The notes under the pieces were generated by a model. That model was not told where the DNA came from. It ran no database searches and saw only the letters and a list, made by a program, of their open reading frames with translations. The position numbers and the translations under genes were made by a program. A DNA stretch of 64,000 nt, from positions 1 to 64,000 of the IMG/VR virus record IMGVR_UViG_3300024520_000055. One strand, written 5' to 3'. How positions within the stretch are numbered: the stretch's first letter is position 1; each line of letters opens with the position of its first letter. The DNA comes from a virus. Shown piece after piece: positions 26,588-36,500 of this stretch.

Positions 26588-27598
26588 ATGCAGTCCGTTC
26601 CCCTGCGCCCCCCCGCGACCGAAGAAGTCGAGGCTCCCAGCACTGGGACAGAGGAGATCCTGGGGAGCATTGTGCGTGTGCTGCTCAATCGTGCGTTGGC
26701 TCTGATCGGAGAGAGCACCGAGGCCCCCGAAGCCATCACGCGCGTGCGGCGCAAGTACACCAAGGCCCTCTGGATTGGAGCCGCAACAGCATTCAATCGG
26801 AAACAGACCAACGCAGCCCCCACCTACGAGAAGTTTGTCATCTACCGTCCGTTCACGCCCGACCTGCGGCGAAGCCAGGCAACGTCGGACAAGATTGCAC
26901 GGTGGGTTGCTGACCCGACAATCCAATGGTCCCCACACTTCACAGTGACCGAGAGCGGCACGTACATGCAACACGTGGACCTGTTGGACGAAGCACGCCA
27001 CACGCAGAATGCGGGAGGCGCCACCGACGCGAATGCAATTGGCATCGCAATCCCCGGGCGCGTCAACGACGAGATCCCCGAGACCGTTTACGCAGGGCTA
27101 GCAACAATTCTTCGGGAAATGGCTCACGCCTATGACATCCCGATGACCCTCAACACATTCGGGGAAGTAGTGCTCCCCGACTCAGAGGTGAGTTCTTTCA
27201 TCGATCCCGGTGCCAACTTCGACTTCGTGAAGCTCGCCCGCCTCACCAATGTCGTTCCTGTTTCAGCTGTTTCGACCTCGATCTTCGAGGAGTACGAGGC
27301 GACCGACGAGGACATGATTCTCGCAGCGGTCGAGAAGTTCTCCGAGGATGCCGTGGGAGCCGGGGTCGAAGCGATGACGGATCGCGCCAAGCGCCAGGTT
27401 CTCGGGTATCTTTCTGCCCGGCGACTGACTTCCCTGAATGAGAAAGCAGTTCGTGATTACGCCGCCGACGGAGAGCAAAAGCTGGCACGCGGGCTCGGAC
27501 GGGAATGGACTGGGCTCAGTGCCGCGCTGGAACTCGGAAGCGACGGCGACGACATTCCAGGGATGGATGTCAGCAACCTTCCGGAGGAGATCGTCTGA
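26588..27598 (+). CDS. Predicted virion protein
   Basis: A 336-residue protein in the baseplate gene cluster. Helical N-terminus, then mixed alpha/beta, with an acidic C-terminus. The family is not recognised. It follows the sigma-like gene by two bases and overlaps the next start by one base. Confidence 0.55.
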   Translation: MQSVPLRPPATEEVEAPSTGTEEILGSIVRVLLNRALALIGESTEAPEAITRVRRKYTKALWIGAATAFNRKQTNAAPTYEKFVIYRPFTPDLRRSQATSDKIARWVADPTIQWSPHFTVTESGTYMQHVDLLDEARHTQNAGGATDANAIGIAIPGRVNDEIPETVYAGLATILREMAHAYDIPMTLNTFGEVVLPDSEVSSFIDPGANFDFVKLARLTNVVPVSAVSTSIFEEYEATDEDMILAAVEKFSEDAVGAGVEAMTDRAKRQVLGYLSARRLTSLNEKAVRDYAADGEQKLARGLGREWTGLSAALELGSDGDDIPGMDVSNLPEEIV

Positions 27599-28116
27599 TG
27601 TACTACGTGAGCCAAGGGGATCTTGCGATCATTCCCAGCGCAGCGCTGGTTGAAGCAGGGAAGAAAAAGATCTTCACCTTGGCTGAGATTCCCTCGGACT
27701 ACGCAACAAGCCCCATCATCGGGGAGATCCTGCGCCCAGGAGAAGAGGGCTACTTGTCTGTAACAGGCATCCAATACCTGTTCTGCAAGGTGTGCCGTGT
27801 TCTCCTCACCGATCCCGAAAGTGACCCCCTCGATCCGAGCGGCACGCTTCTCGGGTCATTGTCAGGCCAGGTCAATCTGTCCGAAGGAGCGCGGGACGCT
27901 ATCTCCACAGCGGTTCTCCAGGCCAAGGAGAAGATCCAGAGGGATGAGCTCGCGGAAAGAAACCTGCTCCCCTCCGAGCGCTTGGCCGAGATGGCAGTCG
28001 ACCGCTATGAAGAGGACTCCTCGACAGGAGGGGCTACTGTGTATATCAACGTCACCAATGCTGAAGGAACGACGTTCACGCTGTTCCTCGACGGCGTTTC
28101 TGTGGGAGTGGAGTGA
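27598..28116 (+). CDS. Predicted small baseplate protein
   Basis: A 172-residue protein; the ATG overlaps the previous stop. A CKVC pair near residue 63 sits in a beta-rich N-terminal half, followed by a helical section and a C-terminal beta-hairpin. It lies immediately before the J-like baseplate gene, where T4-like gp25 or gp53 analogues often occur, but no motif confirms this. Confidence 0.5.
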   Translation: MYYVSQGDLAIIPSAALVEAGKKKIFTLAEIPSDYATSPIIGEILRPGEEGYLSVTGIQYLFCKVCRVLLTDPESDPLDPSGTLLGSLSGQVNLSEGARDAISTAVLQAKEKIQRDELAERNLLPSERLAEMAVDRYEEDSSTGGATVYINVTNAEGTTFTLFLDGVSVGVE

Positions 28117-30104
28117 TGCCGACAGTCACCCTGGCCGAAGTTCGCGACAAGGAAGAGGCACTCGCCCAGTTCCTTGCTGACCATCTGCCCTCCGGAAAGT
28201 GGGGAAGGAACGATGCCCTGCGACAGCTCGCCGCACGCGCGCTGGCCTACATCCTCAAAGCCCTGGATAAGGACAGGGACACCATCCTGACCCTCATCAC
28301 ACGGGACGGCTTGCTGGCCAATGATCTGGACGGCGACCAGAATGCCATCGACGCTGCGACAGCGTTCCTCCGAGATCTTGCAATCGACACGGGCGACGGG
28401 GCATTCGCGCAGGGAAGTGTCGTCTTCTACACCACGCGGGAAGGAAACATCACAGTTCCACAGGGAACCAAGGCAACCATCGGCACGGTGGATTTCACTA
28501 CAACGTACATCGAAGACCACTCGATCGCATCCGAAGACCTCGTCGCCGTCCGCGATAGCAGAGGTGTGACTGTGGGCTACTCGTTCTCGCTCTCGTTCGT
28601 CGCTGACGAGCCCGGAGAGGACGGAAACGTGGATGTGGGCCCGGTTACCTCGTTCGATCCTTTTGACCCCTACGTTTATGCAGGGCAGGTCGTCCGGCAG
28701 TTCGAGGGAGGCCTCCCCAGTACGACACAGGAGGAAGTGCTCACCAACCTCCCGGATTACGTGGGCGCTGAGATCCTGGACAACGAGAGCAACATCACGA
28801 CGCTCTTACGCAGGGACGCGCCCTACATTGAGACCATCGACGTGATCAAGTCGGGGGCGGCACTGATGAGCCGCGACCGTATCTTCGATGAGAATCCCGC
28901 GCTGCGGTTCCACACGACGGGAATGGCCGACGTTTACATCACATCGGCTATCGTGGAAGGCATCCTTGCGGAGGGGTCCAAGGTTGGAGGCGTATTCGAC
29001 CTGGCCGCGCTGGACCCCGCGCCGCAGCACGACGTGCGCTTCTTCCGCGACCTCGAAACAGACTTCATTCTTCAGGGAGTGTTGGAGGGGGACATCCTCT
29101 ACCTTCGCGACAACTGGAGCGGCACGCAAAACCAGTACGTCATCGAGAAAGTCTGGAAGAACTACCTGATGGCCCGCGCTGAGACTCCGTTTCCCGAGGA
29201 AGCCTCCGGCGTGACGTACTCCGTGGGACGCAGAGGAACAGCCTACCAAGATGTGATTCCGGGTATCGGGAGTAGTGCTTACCCGGAGACGGGAGAAACG
29301 ACCTCGGAACTACAGGTTCCTGGGGCTGTGTTGCTTCCGTCCATTCCCTTTGTGTTTCTCGCAGATGTCTCGTTCCGCGATCCTACGAATACATACGCTG
29401 ACCCCAGCACCGGACGTGTCCACTTCACACGGCGAGTGAACGGCACTCCGGCTGATCCGGCAACCGTCGACCAATTGGAGTACCGGATTGAGCGCCTGCG
29501 CCCCCATTACGCGGGGTCGAGGGAAGCCCTGGTTCTCCTCCACGTCGGTGACTATACTGACTTTGCAGGCCAGGCGCTCTCCCTCCAAGCGGCAACGATT
29601 TACGGATACGCCACGGCCCAAGGGCAGTTCTTCGGGGAGGATATCCAGGAGCGCACAGTCAAGGGCGACATCTTGTTGCGCCAGAAGCACGGGACACAGA
29701 TTCCAATGACGGTGCGCTACGTCCGCGATAAGAACGCCAGCGCCGAGAACGTTTTCGAGGAAGAGGCCCTGCTCACCTATCTCGCCAGGACGTTGACCCA
29801 GGCAACCGACAATGAGCAGTTCGGCCTGGATGATCTGTCCCCCAGTGCACGGGAGGCATTCCCGGGCCTCCGCAGCCTCTATATTGACGCTGCCAAGAGC
29901 ATCGTGGACATGCCTGACGGCACGGTCCTCCAGTTCGACGGGCTGATCTACGACTTTGACACGGCGACTCCGGAGTCCCGGTTTGTAGGTGACGTGCTCC
30001 CGTCGCCCCCGCTTCTCCCTTCCGAGTGGGGAGTCGGACGCAAGACCGTCCAGTTCTACTGCACGGAGGACCTGATCACGGCCTCGGAGGAGACGACAGA
30101 ATGA
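28116..30104 (+). CDS. Baseplate J-like (gp6-like) wedge protein
   Basis: A 662-residue protein. Residues about 85-130 read VVFYTTREGNITVPQGTKATIG with VDFTTTY, the entry of the Baseplate_J domain (a strand, VPxGT, then F-T strand). A helical N-terminus and a long beta-rich C-terminus follow the usual domain order. Such proteins form the wedge ring of contractile-tail baseplates. The ATG at 28116 is preferred over the GTG one codon earlier because of its better spacing from GGAG. It overlaps the next gene by four bases. Confidence 0.75.
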   Translation: MPTVTLAEVRDKEEALAQFLADHLPSGKWGRNDALRQLAARALAYILKALDKDRDTILTLITRDGLLANDLDGDQNAIDAATAFLRDLAIDTGDGAFAQGSVVFYTTREGNITVPQGTKATIGTVDFTTTYIEDHSIASEDLVAVRDSRGVTVGYSFSLSFVADEPGEDGNVDVGPVTSFDPFDPYVYAGQVVRQFEGGLPSTTQEEVLTNLPDYVGAEILDNESNITTLLRRDAPYIETIDVIKSGAALMSRDRIFDENPALRFHTTGMADVYITSAIVEGILAEGSKVGGVFDLAALDPAPQHDVRFFRDLETDFILQGVLEGDILYLRDNWSGTQNQYVIEKVWKNYLMARAETPFPEEASGVTYSVGRRGTAYQDVIPGIGSSAYPETGETTSELQVPGAVLLPSIPFVFLADVSFRDPTNTYADPSTGRVHFTRRVNGTPADPATVDQLEYRIERLRPHYAGSREALVLLHVGDYTDFAGQALSLQAATIYGYATAQGQFFGEDIQERTVKGDILLRQKHGTQIPMTVRYVRDKNASAENVFEEEALLTYLARTLTQATDNEQFGLDDLSPSAREAFPGLRSLYIDAAKSIVDMPDGTVLQFDGLIYDFDTATPESRFVGDVLPSPPLLPSEWGVGRKTVQFYCTEDLITASEETTE

Positions 30105-33100
30105 TCCTCTCCGGAACCACTCTCCAGTCCTACCTCAGTAACCTGGGGTCGTTCTACCAGCGTTACTTCGCGAACCAGGGAGTCTACGATACTCTCCTCC
30201 ACGGGGCTGAAGAGCTTCTCCAAGAGGCCTACTACACCCTGATGGAGACGGTCTATCAGAATGACCGTCTCAACATGCGCCTCTTTCACAGGAGGCTCTG
30301 GCTTCCGATAGACCTGGACTTGCTCAACGTCACAGCGATGGAACAGCCCGACCAGGTCAAGCCTGCGTACCGCATTCCCTTGGTCGACACGACCTTCGCC
30401 GAGATCCCTTACCTGTCCGACCGAATCGGGCATCCGCGCTTGCTCCTTCGTTCAGGAAAGGACTACTGGGTTGAAGACGGAGCGCTCCTCGTCACAGCAG
30501 AAACGTATGCCCTCCTCTCAGTAGACCCTCGTGTCTCTCGGACGGAGGGTGTCGAAACCATCCCGGAGTTCCTGGAACGCCCCAATCCATCTCGCACACC
30601 ACAGGCGTTGCCGATTCCCCCGACGGGAGACGAGTACCCGTACAACATCAATGCCGCAGAACAAATCTGGCCCAGCATTGGCCCCTTCATCGACGCAGGA
30701 AAGCCTGCTGTCTTGTCCGTGCGTCTGTGGGCCCCGCGTGTCGAGGTAGACGAAGCAGCCCTCGAACGTTTTTGGGGGGCGCTCATTGATGTTGAGCTCG
30801 ACTCGGACGAGTTGCACCGGCTATTCGTGGACTCCCTGCTCTGGCTCTTCTTCCAAGGTCCGTCGCAACGGGTGTTCTCCCAGTGCCTCAACATGGCAGC
30901 GGGGCTCCCCCTAGTAAGCGAGGACGCTGTCCTCGTTGGCGCTGTGCTGTCGGGCACAGATTACGTGGTGTCCGTTAAGGCGTGGCGCGCTGCGGGTTGG
31001 GAAGACCAGACCTACACCTTCGACGCAGACTACAACATCGATCCGCGTCTCCTGGACTCCAACAATTTCGGGGCACTCATTCTTCGTAAAGGCGACGTGC
31101 TGACAGGCTTCTTTGACTACAGGGACAACCTCAACGATCCTGACTGGTGGCACAACGCCGTCATCCCTGCGGACCTTTTCAATGCAGAGGCTTACCGGCG
31201 TGCGGCTACGCCAGAGCGGGAAGAGTTCCTCATCACAGACGCCGACCCCGACTACATCGGGGACCCCCAGCTCTACATCGGAGCGGACGAAGACGGCACT
31301 ATCAATCCTGCCGTGCGCATCAAGGACACGGACGTCGAGGCTTACGCAGGGCACCCCGACGCCACTGAGGACTACAACGACTTCTACCTCAAGGGCGACG
31401 AAGGACAGCTCTCAATCCTTCCCGCGGTGGGCCCCGGTACCCCTGGCGCACGCATCCTGGGACCGCACACGATCGTACTTGAAGTGGACGAGCCCATTGG
31501 CGCCGGAGGCCTGGCAGTCGCCAGTGCCGCACCGCGCACCATTCGCCTAAAGCACACAGCCAAGATTGTGAACATGGCGCTGGGTTCCGAGACGCGTCCG
31601 TCCGGATACGACGGAGAGGTGCCGGGGGACGACAGTAAGCCATTCAGATTTGACGTGGGTGCAGCAGCGTTCGGAACCTCCGAGGAGCTGGTCGGAGGCT
31701 TTCTCAAGATCACCGGACGGCGTGTGCAGGGGGTCACCGTCCCGTCGCTTCTCGGCGTCGAGGGGAGCTACCCCATCGTACGCATCGCGTCCACTACAGA
31801 GATTGACGTGGTCCCCTCCAACATCACAGAGCACGTCGACGGCGGCGGCCTCTTTGATTCCTATCCCTTTCCGTTTGGACGCACCTACGGCGCCCCGAAC
31901 AACGGGGAAATCAGAGGGCACCTGTCGGGCACAGGGACAGCAGAAGTGGGGGGTTCCGGAGACCCTGATGTGGGGACGTTGGTCGACAGCGGGGGAACAG
32001 CGGCCACGACAGGAGGTCCCGCTCCTACCCAGGTGCAGATCCCCGGTGCAGACCTGGATGACTATGCCAGCACTTCCGTCAACCACGGGTACTACCTGGA
32101 GATCTATGCTGACATTGCAGGAACTCCGGCATGGTTCACCGCGCGGTTCCTCCTCAATGCAGGAGACCCAACCAAGCTCGACGTGACGTGGGTCGGCGGC
32201 ACGAGTCCCGCCTCTACAGGAGAGACCGGGCTCGCGTGGCGCATCAAGAAGCTCGGGAGCATCATTGAGATCACCAGCGGCCTCTTCCTGGAACGAAATG
32301 TCAACGACGTGATCACGCTTTCAGGAAGTAGCACTTGGGGCAATGACGTCGCCTCAACGATTTACGACGTAAACACGGGAGTTACACCGCAGGAACTGAC
32401 GGTTGAAACTCCCAAGTTCCTCCCCGAGTCCGGACTCGACTACGCACATACCCTGCAAGCAGGAAAGAATGCGCTCTTCCTCTTCCCTGTGTCGGAGACA
32501 TTCAGGTTCCAACCTGAGCATGTTGGATTCAACGTCCGTGTCAGTGCTGCGGACAAACCCATCCTCGCTGTGCAGGACGGGCTGACGGCCGAGATCGCAC
32601 AGGAGGCCTCCGCCGCGGGGGCGCCCTGGGGAGTACTGTTGAACGAGACCGACCTCGTATGGGAGTTCATTCCCTCCTTGGCCAACGAACTCGTTGAGCG
32701 GCGCGTGCGCAGTGCGGTACAGGATCCTGCCAACGAGTTCCGCGTGATTGTCGAGTTGTACGGCGAGCCCCTGGTGTTTCCTTTCCCTGATGCGGTGGAA
32801 GAGTGGCCCACTGATGACTTTCCGACGCCCGACGCCACCGGGCAATGGGACAAGCGCACACTGGGAGGCTACGAGGTAGAGGTACTGTCCGCGGCATCAA
32901 TCAAGGACGAATCCATCGCGGGGACCCTCGCGGCATGGGGAGACTACCTCGTTGCCGCGGGTGAGGATTACAACGCGGGAAAGACAAAACGGTATCTCGG
33001 GCTTGTCAATCAAGGAGAACTAACGGACGTCTACGAGGTACTCGGGGCACACCAACTCCCGGTTACCGCTGTCACACCGGACGGGGTGTGGTGGGTCGTG

Positions 33101-33424
33101 GGCCCTGCGGAAGACACATACTCTCTCGAGCCCCCCGAGTGGCCTCCGCCTGGCTGGGCCAATCGCACACACAACGGCGTGAGTGTGGACGCACGGTGGG
33201 AAGTCTCCACCAACGGGCGCGTTCCGGGCAACCGATTCAAGATCGGCTACCGACTATTCCAGAACTACCTGAAGCGGGGGGTGTGGGGCTACGACCTCAC
33301 CAACCCGAACCTGGGGACAGGGGACACCGATATCTTCGTTCTCCAGGTCTTGGAAAAGATCCTAGAGCAGCGGTCGGCGTACACCTTCCCGATGCTCCTC
33401 CCGGGCAGTGTGTTAGGCTCGTAA
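30101..33424 (+). CDS. Large virion protein downstream of baseplate J
   Basis: A 1,107-residue protein; the ATG overlaps the previous stop and GGAGGAG lies eight bases ahead. The N-terminal 110 residues are helical and resemble the docking part of baseplate wedge or fibre-connector proteins. The rest is beta-rich with repeated Gly/Thr/Asp strands, as in multidomain fibres. It ends the first tail operon. The function is inferred from position and composition. Confidence 0.55.
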   Translation: MILSGTTLQSYLSNLGSFYQRYFANQGVYDTLLHGAEELLQEAYYTLMETVYQNDRLNMRLFHRRLWLPIDLDLLNVTAMEQPDQVKPAYRIPLVDTTFAEIPYLSDRIGHPRLLLRSGKDYWVEDGALLVTAETYALLSVDPRVSRTEGVETIPEFLERPNPSRTPQALPIPPTGDEYPYNINAAEQIWPSIGPFIDAGKPAVLSVRLWAPRVEVDEAALERFWGALIDVELDSDELHRLFVDSLLWLFFQGPSQRVFSQCLNMAAGLPLVSEDAVLVGAVLSGTDYVVSVKAWRAAGWEDQTYTFDADYNIDPRLLDSNNFGALILRKGDVLTGFFDYRDNLNDPDWWHNAVIPADLFNAEAYRRAATPEREEFLITDADPDYIGDPQLYIGADEDGTINPAVRIKDTDVEAYAGHPDATEDYNDFYLKGDEGQLSILPAVGPGTPGARILGPHTIVLEVDEPIGAGGLAVASAAPRTIRLKHTAKIVNMALGSETRPSGYDGEVPGDDSKPFRFDVGAAAFGTSEELVGGFLKITGRRVQGVTVPSLLGVEGSYPIVRIASTTEIDVVPSNITEHVDGGGLFDSYPFPFGRTYGAPNNGEIRGHLSGTGTAEVGGSGDPDVGTLVDSGGTAATTGGPAPTQVQIPGADLDDYASTSVNHGYYLEIYADIAGTPAWFTARFLLNAGDPTKLDVTWVGGTSPASTGETGLAWRIKKLGSIIEITSGLFLERNVNDVITLSGSSTWGNDVASTIYDVNTGVTPQELTVETPKFLPESGLDYAHTLQAGKNALFLFPVSETFRFQPEHVGFNVRVSAADKPILAVQDGLTAEIAQEASAAGAPWGVLLNETDLVWEFIPSLANELVERRVRSAVQDPANEFRVIVELYGEPLVFPFPDAVEEWPTDDFPTPDATGQWDKRTLGGYEVEVLSAASIKDESIAGTLAAWGDYLVAAGEDYNAGKTKRYLGLVNQGELTDVYEVLGAHQLPVTAVTPDGVWWVVGPAEDTYSLEPPEWPPPGWANRTHNGVSVDARWEVSTNGRVPGNRFKIGYRLFQNYLKRGVWGYDLTNPNLGTGDTDIFVLQVLEKILEQRSAYTFPMLLPGSVLGS

Positions 33425-33515
33425 AAAGGTTTGCAATGGGACTCTGATGCGCGCGATCCTGGTGTTCTACATATAGAACGGGTAAAATCCTGTCCCAACG
33501 AACAGAGAGGGCACA
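33425..33515 (+). promoter_or_regulatory. Control region ahead of the tailspike with a perfect palindrome
   Basis: GTTCTA-CATA-TAGAAC (33464-33479) is a perfect 16-base dyad. Its core TTCTACATATAG matches the core in the 9653-9778 region at 11 of 12 positions, and both precede major plus-strand operons. GAGAGGG before the tailspike ATG is the ribosome-binding site. No intrinsic terminator for the upstream operon is evident. Confidence 0.55.
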
Positions 33516-36500
33516 ATGACCCGGGATTTCATCAAGTTCGAAGAAGGAAATGACACTGGCGACAACCTCTCGGAGAGCATCGCGCCTGTAGAGGCGGGGG
33601 ATGCGGCCAGTCCACAGGATCAGAACCGGCCTCTCGACGTGCTGCGCGCAAGGACTGAGGTTCTTCGCGCTGCCTGCGATAACGCCCTCTTCCTCGCCGC
33701 AGAGGACAGAGCGCTGGCGATCACCTGCCCAGGCGCCCTGCACTGGGGAGGTCCGTTCGATCCAACACTGGCTCCCGTTGCAGACGAGGACGCCCTCGAT
33801 GGCTATACGGGACGCATCGGAATCGGAGGAGACTTGCACGTCGTCTCGCTGACGACTCCGAACAGCACGATCTTCTCGAGTCTCCAACATACGGACATCA
33901 AGTTCACCACACGGAAGACTGCGGCGGACGGAGGACGTCAGGTTTCGATCGAGATCGAGGACACCACGGACGTTTCTGTCCTGACCCTTACCGTGACGGG
34001 TACCCCCAAGAGACATCTCCTGATCCAGTTTGACTCCGGGACCTCAACTCCCACGGTACAAGAAGTCTTTGACGCCCTGACCGACACGGCAGACAGTGCG
34101 TTCAATGCCGAGGCCTCGGCCCTCATCCTCCCTGAGATCACGGGCACAGCAGGGAATCCCATCCTCGAGCTGTCCAAGATCTACCTGGTCCCGGGGTGGG
34201 ACTTCGAGTACCACGTCATCCACAAGGGAGTCCTCGACGCGTTCTTCAACATCGATGACAACCGTCTGGCCGAGGGGGACAACCTCTGTCTGCGCTTCAA
34301 CACCCTCTTGGATCGGCGACAGTCCCTCAAGGACGGAACCCCATCCGATGGTATCTCGGTCAGCCCCGTAACCGAGCCCACCGTCACCGAGACTGCCCTG
34401 GTTGTTGGGCGCAATGACACCAGCCACCTGGAAAACGCGATCCCCCTGGCCAAGGTGGACGGCGGCAACCTGGTTCTCATGAATGGTGTCCCGCTGCGTC
34501 CCGGGCACTTCTGGGCTCCCGAGGGCGCACAGTTCTCGGATTCCGTATCGCATACGGCCCGCGAGATCCACGTCCGCACAGTAACACTGGCGACCTTCGA
34601 GATTTCCGGGGGAACGATTCCCAAGCGGCATCTCCTGCGGACCTATCTCAACACCCCGCGGAAGCGCGCGCTCAAGGGTAACGTAGTCATCATTGCAGGA
34701 GGGGCGTACTACGTCGAGGGGCAGCACTTCGTCGTCGACTCCTACCGTGACAGCATCCTTCAGCTCGTCGAGTTCGCCTCGGCCATGGGCAACGTGTACT
34801 TCCGCGAGATGCCGGACATCGCTGAGAACCTGGGAGCGTCCGCGGCAACCATGGGACCGCCTGCGGCTCTCATCGGATTGGACACCCGGTTCTTCGAGCG
34901 CCATCCAGACCGCGACCGCATGATCGATGTCCAAAGTGCGCTGGAACGTCTGGTCATCACAGCGGTCACGGTCGCCGAAGCTGCGGCACTCTCGTCGCGA
35001 CTCGAGGAAGTCCTTGGAGTCTACTACTCCCCTATTGCCGGAGGACGCACGGTCCTCAACATGGGAAGCCTGACAGGCGTCCGGAGGATGCAGGCTCCTA
35101 CGGAAATGCAGACCCAGTACTGGCAGGAGTACAGCGGAACGCGCCCCAACCTGTGGGAGCTCGGGGGCAGGGTCCTGTCACCAAAGCAGTATGGCATCGT
35201 TGCTGATGGAGAAGCACTCACGGACGTGGGCACTCTCGTTCCCTCTGGGGCATTCCCAATCCCGAGTGACCTCTCTGCCACCGAACAGGACTTCGGGGCA
35301 AACTGGGCGACGCAGGGGAAACCAGGGACAGTAGACCTCGCGACCCAGATCGCAGCCATCCAGTTCGGCGAGGCCATCAGCGGCAATGCTCTCGCGGACA
35401 AGTGGCGTGCCTTGGTCACCAGCGGCAGCAAGGCGTTGGCGCTGACCGAGCTTCGTGATTACCCGATGCCTGTCACAGTCTCTCCGACGGGCTCTCGCTC
35501 CTTCGGACTTCACAACGCTACACACTACGGAGACAGTGCTACCGTCATCAACGCTGCGGTAGCAACAGCACGCTCGCGCGGGCTTCATCAGGTGTTCCTG
35601 ATGCCTGGTGAGTACACCATTGACGCCGCAGTCGACGCGCCCGACATCGATTTCATCGGAATTGGTTCCGAAGACAACCGCCCCATCGTAGTTTTCGACA
35701 GTAGCAACATGCTCTCGGCGTCATTCACAGGGGCGTTCGCGGCGCTGCGCCTCAACAACGCGCGAAACCTCAACTTTGCGTTCAAGTCCAATGGAACGTC
35801 CAGCCCGAATTTGCACGGGATCTTCGAGACCGATGCAAACCTCATCTCCTGTATCGGTGTCCGCAACTGGGTCAAGGAATGCTCGTTCACGTCTTACGAT
35901 TTGCGCACCAACCAGACCGATTTGTTGAACGGAGGCGTCAGCAACGGGGAAACGGTCATCTTCCGCCAGATCTCAGCGATCATCGGAGATCGCTACAAGA
36001 GCACCGCGGCACCGTCGGGCTTCATGCGAGCGGACACCGTCTTCGGACTGTTCTTCCCCAAGGTCCAGGATTGCTTCTTCTTGGGAATGTTCATGGGAAT
36101 CCCGACCTACTCAGGGACCCACGCGTCGCGAGCGTTCATCGACCTGGGAGCCGAAGAGGGGGATTCGTACATCGCGGGGTGGGAGTGCAGCTGGTACCAC
36201 CAGGCCATGATCGGAGGCTTTTGGGACCTGGACTGGTTGTCGTCCGGAACCGAATCCGACATGCGCTGCTTCCCGCTGGATCTCGTTAACTGTGGCTTCG
36301 TTACCTGCGGGGTTGTCATCGACTCCGATGAGCCTCCCGCGGCTGGCTCCCCGACCAACCCGTTCGAAGTCGATCTTGATGCAGGCCCTGCGGTTGCGAT
36401 TCAAGGCATGTCCATCATGGCCATGGCGCGGCGCGTGCACCAGTGCACGTTCCGTGATGTCCTCATCAATAACAGATGCGAACAGATTCCGGGCAACCCA

